DNA of 64,000 nt from positions 310,001 to 374,000 of the forward strand of contig NZ_CP104861.1 in assembly GCF_025426255.1 (NCBI RefSeq), in the 5' to 3' direction. This document shows positions 63,842 through 64,000 of the stretch, one piece after another (the first letter of the stretch is position 1; every line of letters starts with the position of its first letter). The notes under the pieces were generated by a model. That model searched no databases and was not told where the DNA came from. It saw nothing but the letters and a program-made list of their open reading frames with translations. The position numbers were made by a program, and so were the translations under genes. The stretch is from Pseudomonas fragi (GTDB taxonomy: Bacteria; Pseudomonadota; Gammaproteobacteria; Pseudomonadales; Pseudomonadaceae).

Positions 63842-64000
63842 TCACTGCTGCCCGATCGATTCCAGAAACTCTGAACGGTCGTCGCTGATGCGTGCCATGC
63901 AGTCGTTCTGGGCGATGTTGAATGTTTCAGTACCGGCGGTGGCGGGGAACACGGCAATCGCGCAGTCGGCGTCTCGCTGGTGCAACCACAGGGCCTGAGC
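63842..64000 (-). CDS. LprI/DUF1311-type protein, C-terminal fragment (truncated by window edge)
   Basis: Reading the minus strand inward from the window end gives 52 codons to a TGA at 63842-63844. The peptide contains LWLHQRDADCAIAVF, FNIAQNDCMARISDDRSEFLESIG. The W-x(3)-RD-x-C and C-x-x-R-x-x-x-R pattern is that of the LprI N-terminal (DUF1311) domain found in periplasmic lysozyme-inhibitor-like proteins, with two cysteines for a disulphide. The beginning of the gene, including any signal peptide, is outside the window, so the call is tentative. Confidence 0.6.
   Translation of the reverse strand, partial: AQALWLHQRDADCAIAVFPATAGTETFNIAQNDCMARISDDRSEFLESIGQQ

Overview
The window is a moderately G+C-rich chromosomal segment of a Pseudomonas, most likely from the fluorescens/fragi side of the genus. 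The supporting evidence is gene content and order: chpA-chpC (twitching chemosensory system), an SAH riboswitch before ahcY, tkt-epd-pgk-fba, and the run betA-betB-betI / betT / choV-choW-choX / sdaB / gbdR. Many short palindromic intergenic repeats of the Pseudomonas REP/REPIN kind also point there. No rRNA, tRNA, insertion sequence, prophage or CRISPR array was seen.

Layout. 1-4.4 kb: 3' end of chpA, chpC, a hemolysin III-family membrane protein, a formate/nitrite-type channel and an acyl-CoA thioesterase. 4.4-7 kb: ahcY, with a clear sigma-70 promoter and SAH riboswitch, then metF. 7-13 kb: rhlE, the cybB-yceI operon, bioA and rsmE. 13-17.5 kb: a DUF6124-type gene behind a structured leader, then a dadA-ridA-binding protein operon with a divergent LysR regulator. 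17.5-25.3 kb: a two-gene PQQ dehydrogenase, a Na+/H+ antiporter, small membrane proteins, mltA, a cytochrome c' lipoprotein and a DUF1090 protein. 25.4-34 kb: metK and an ArsR-methyltransferase fusion (SahR-like), then tkt, epd, pgk, a small lipoprotein and fba. 34-46.4 kb: housekeeping and accessory genes (YgjP-like peptidase, elaA, yccS, yhiN-like, dbpA, DHA2 exporter, TldD/PmbA pair, RraA-like). 46.6-59.6 kb: the choline/glycine-betaine block. 59.7-64 kb: an orphan TccC-like RHS protein, a DUF3010 protein and a truncated LprI-like gene.

How the genes work together. The methyl cycle is unusually complete here: ahcY removes SAH, metF supplies methyl-THF and metK makes SAM, while bioA and rsmE use SAM. 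Two different SAH sensors are visible, an RNA one at ahcY and a protein one (SahR-like) at metK. In the choline block, BetT and ChoXWV import choline, BetA and BetB oxidise it to glycine betaine, and SdaB deaminates the serine formed further down the pathway. BetI and GbdR are the regulators, and candidate sites for both are visible.

About 23 intergenic repeats fall into four families. Family A is bounded by TGTAG...CTACA (97-119 bp). Family B is GTAGCAG...CTGCTAC, with all four copies exactly 146 bp. Family C is GTGGGAG...CTCCCAC, a REP/REPIN. Family D is a CCCTC/GAGGG stem. Most short reading frames in gaps are translations of these repeats.
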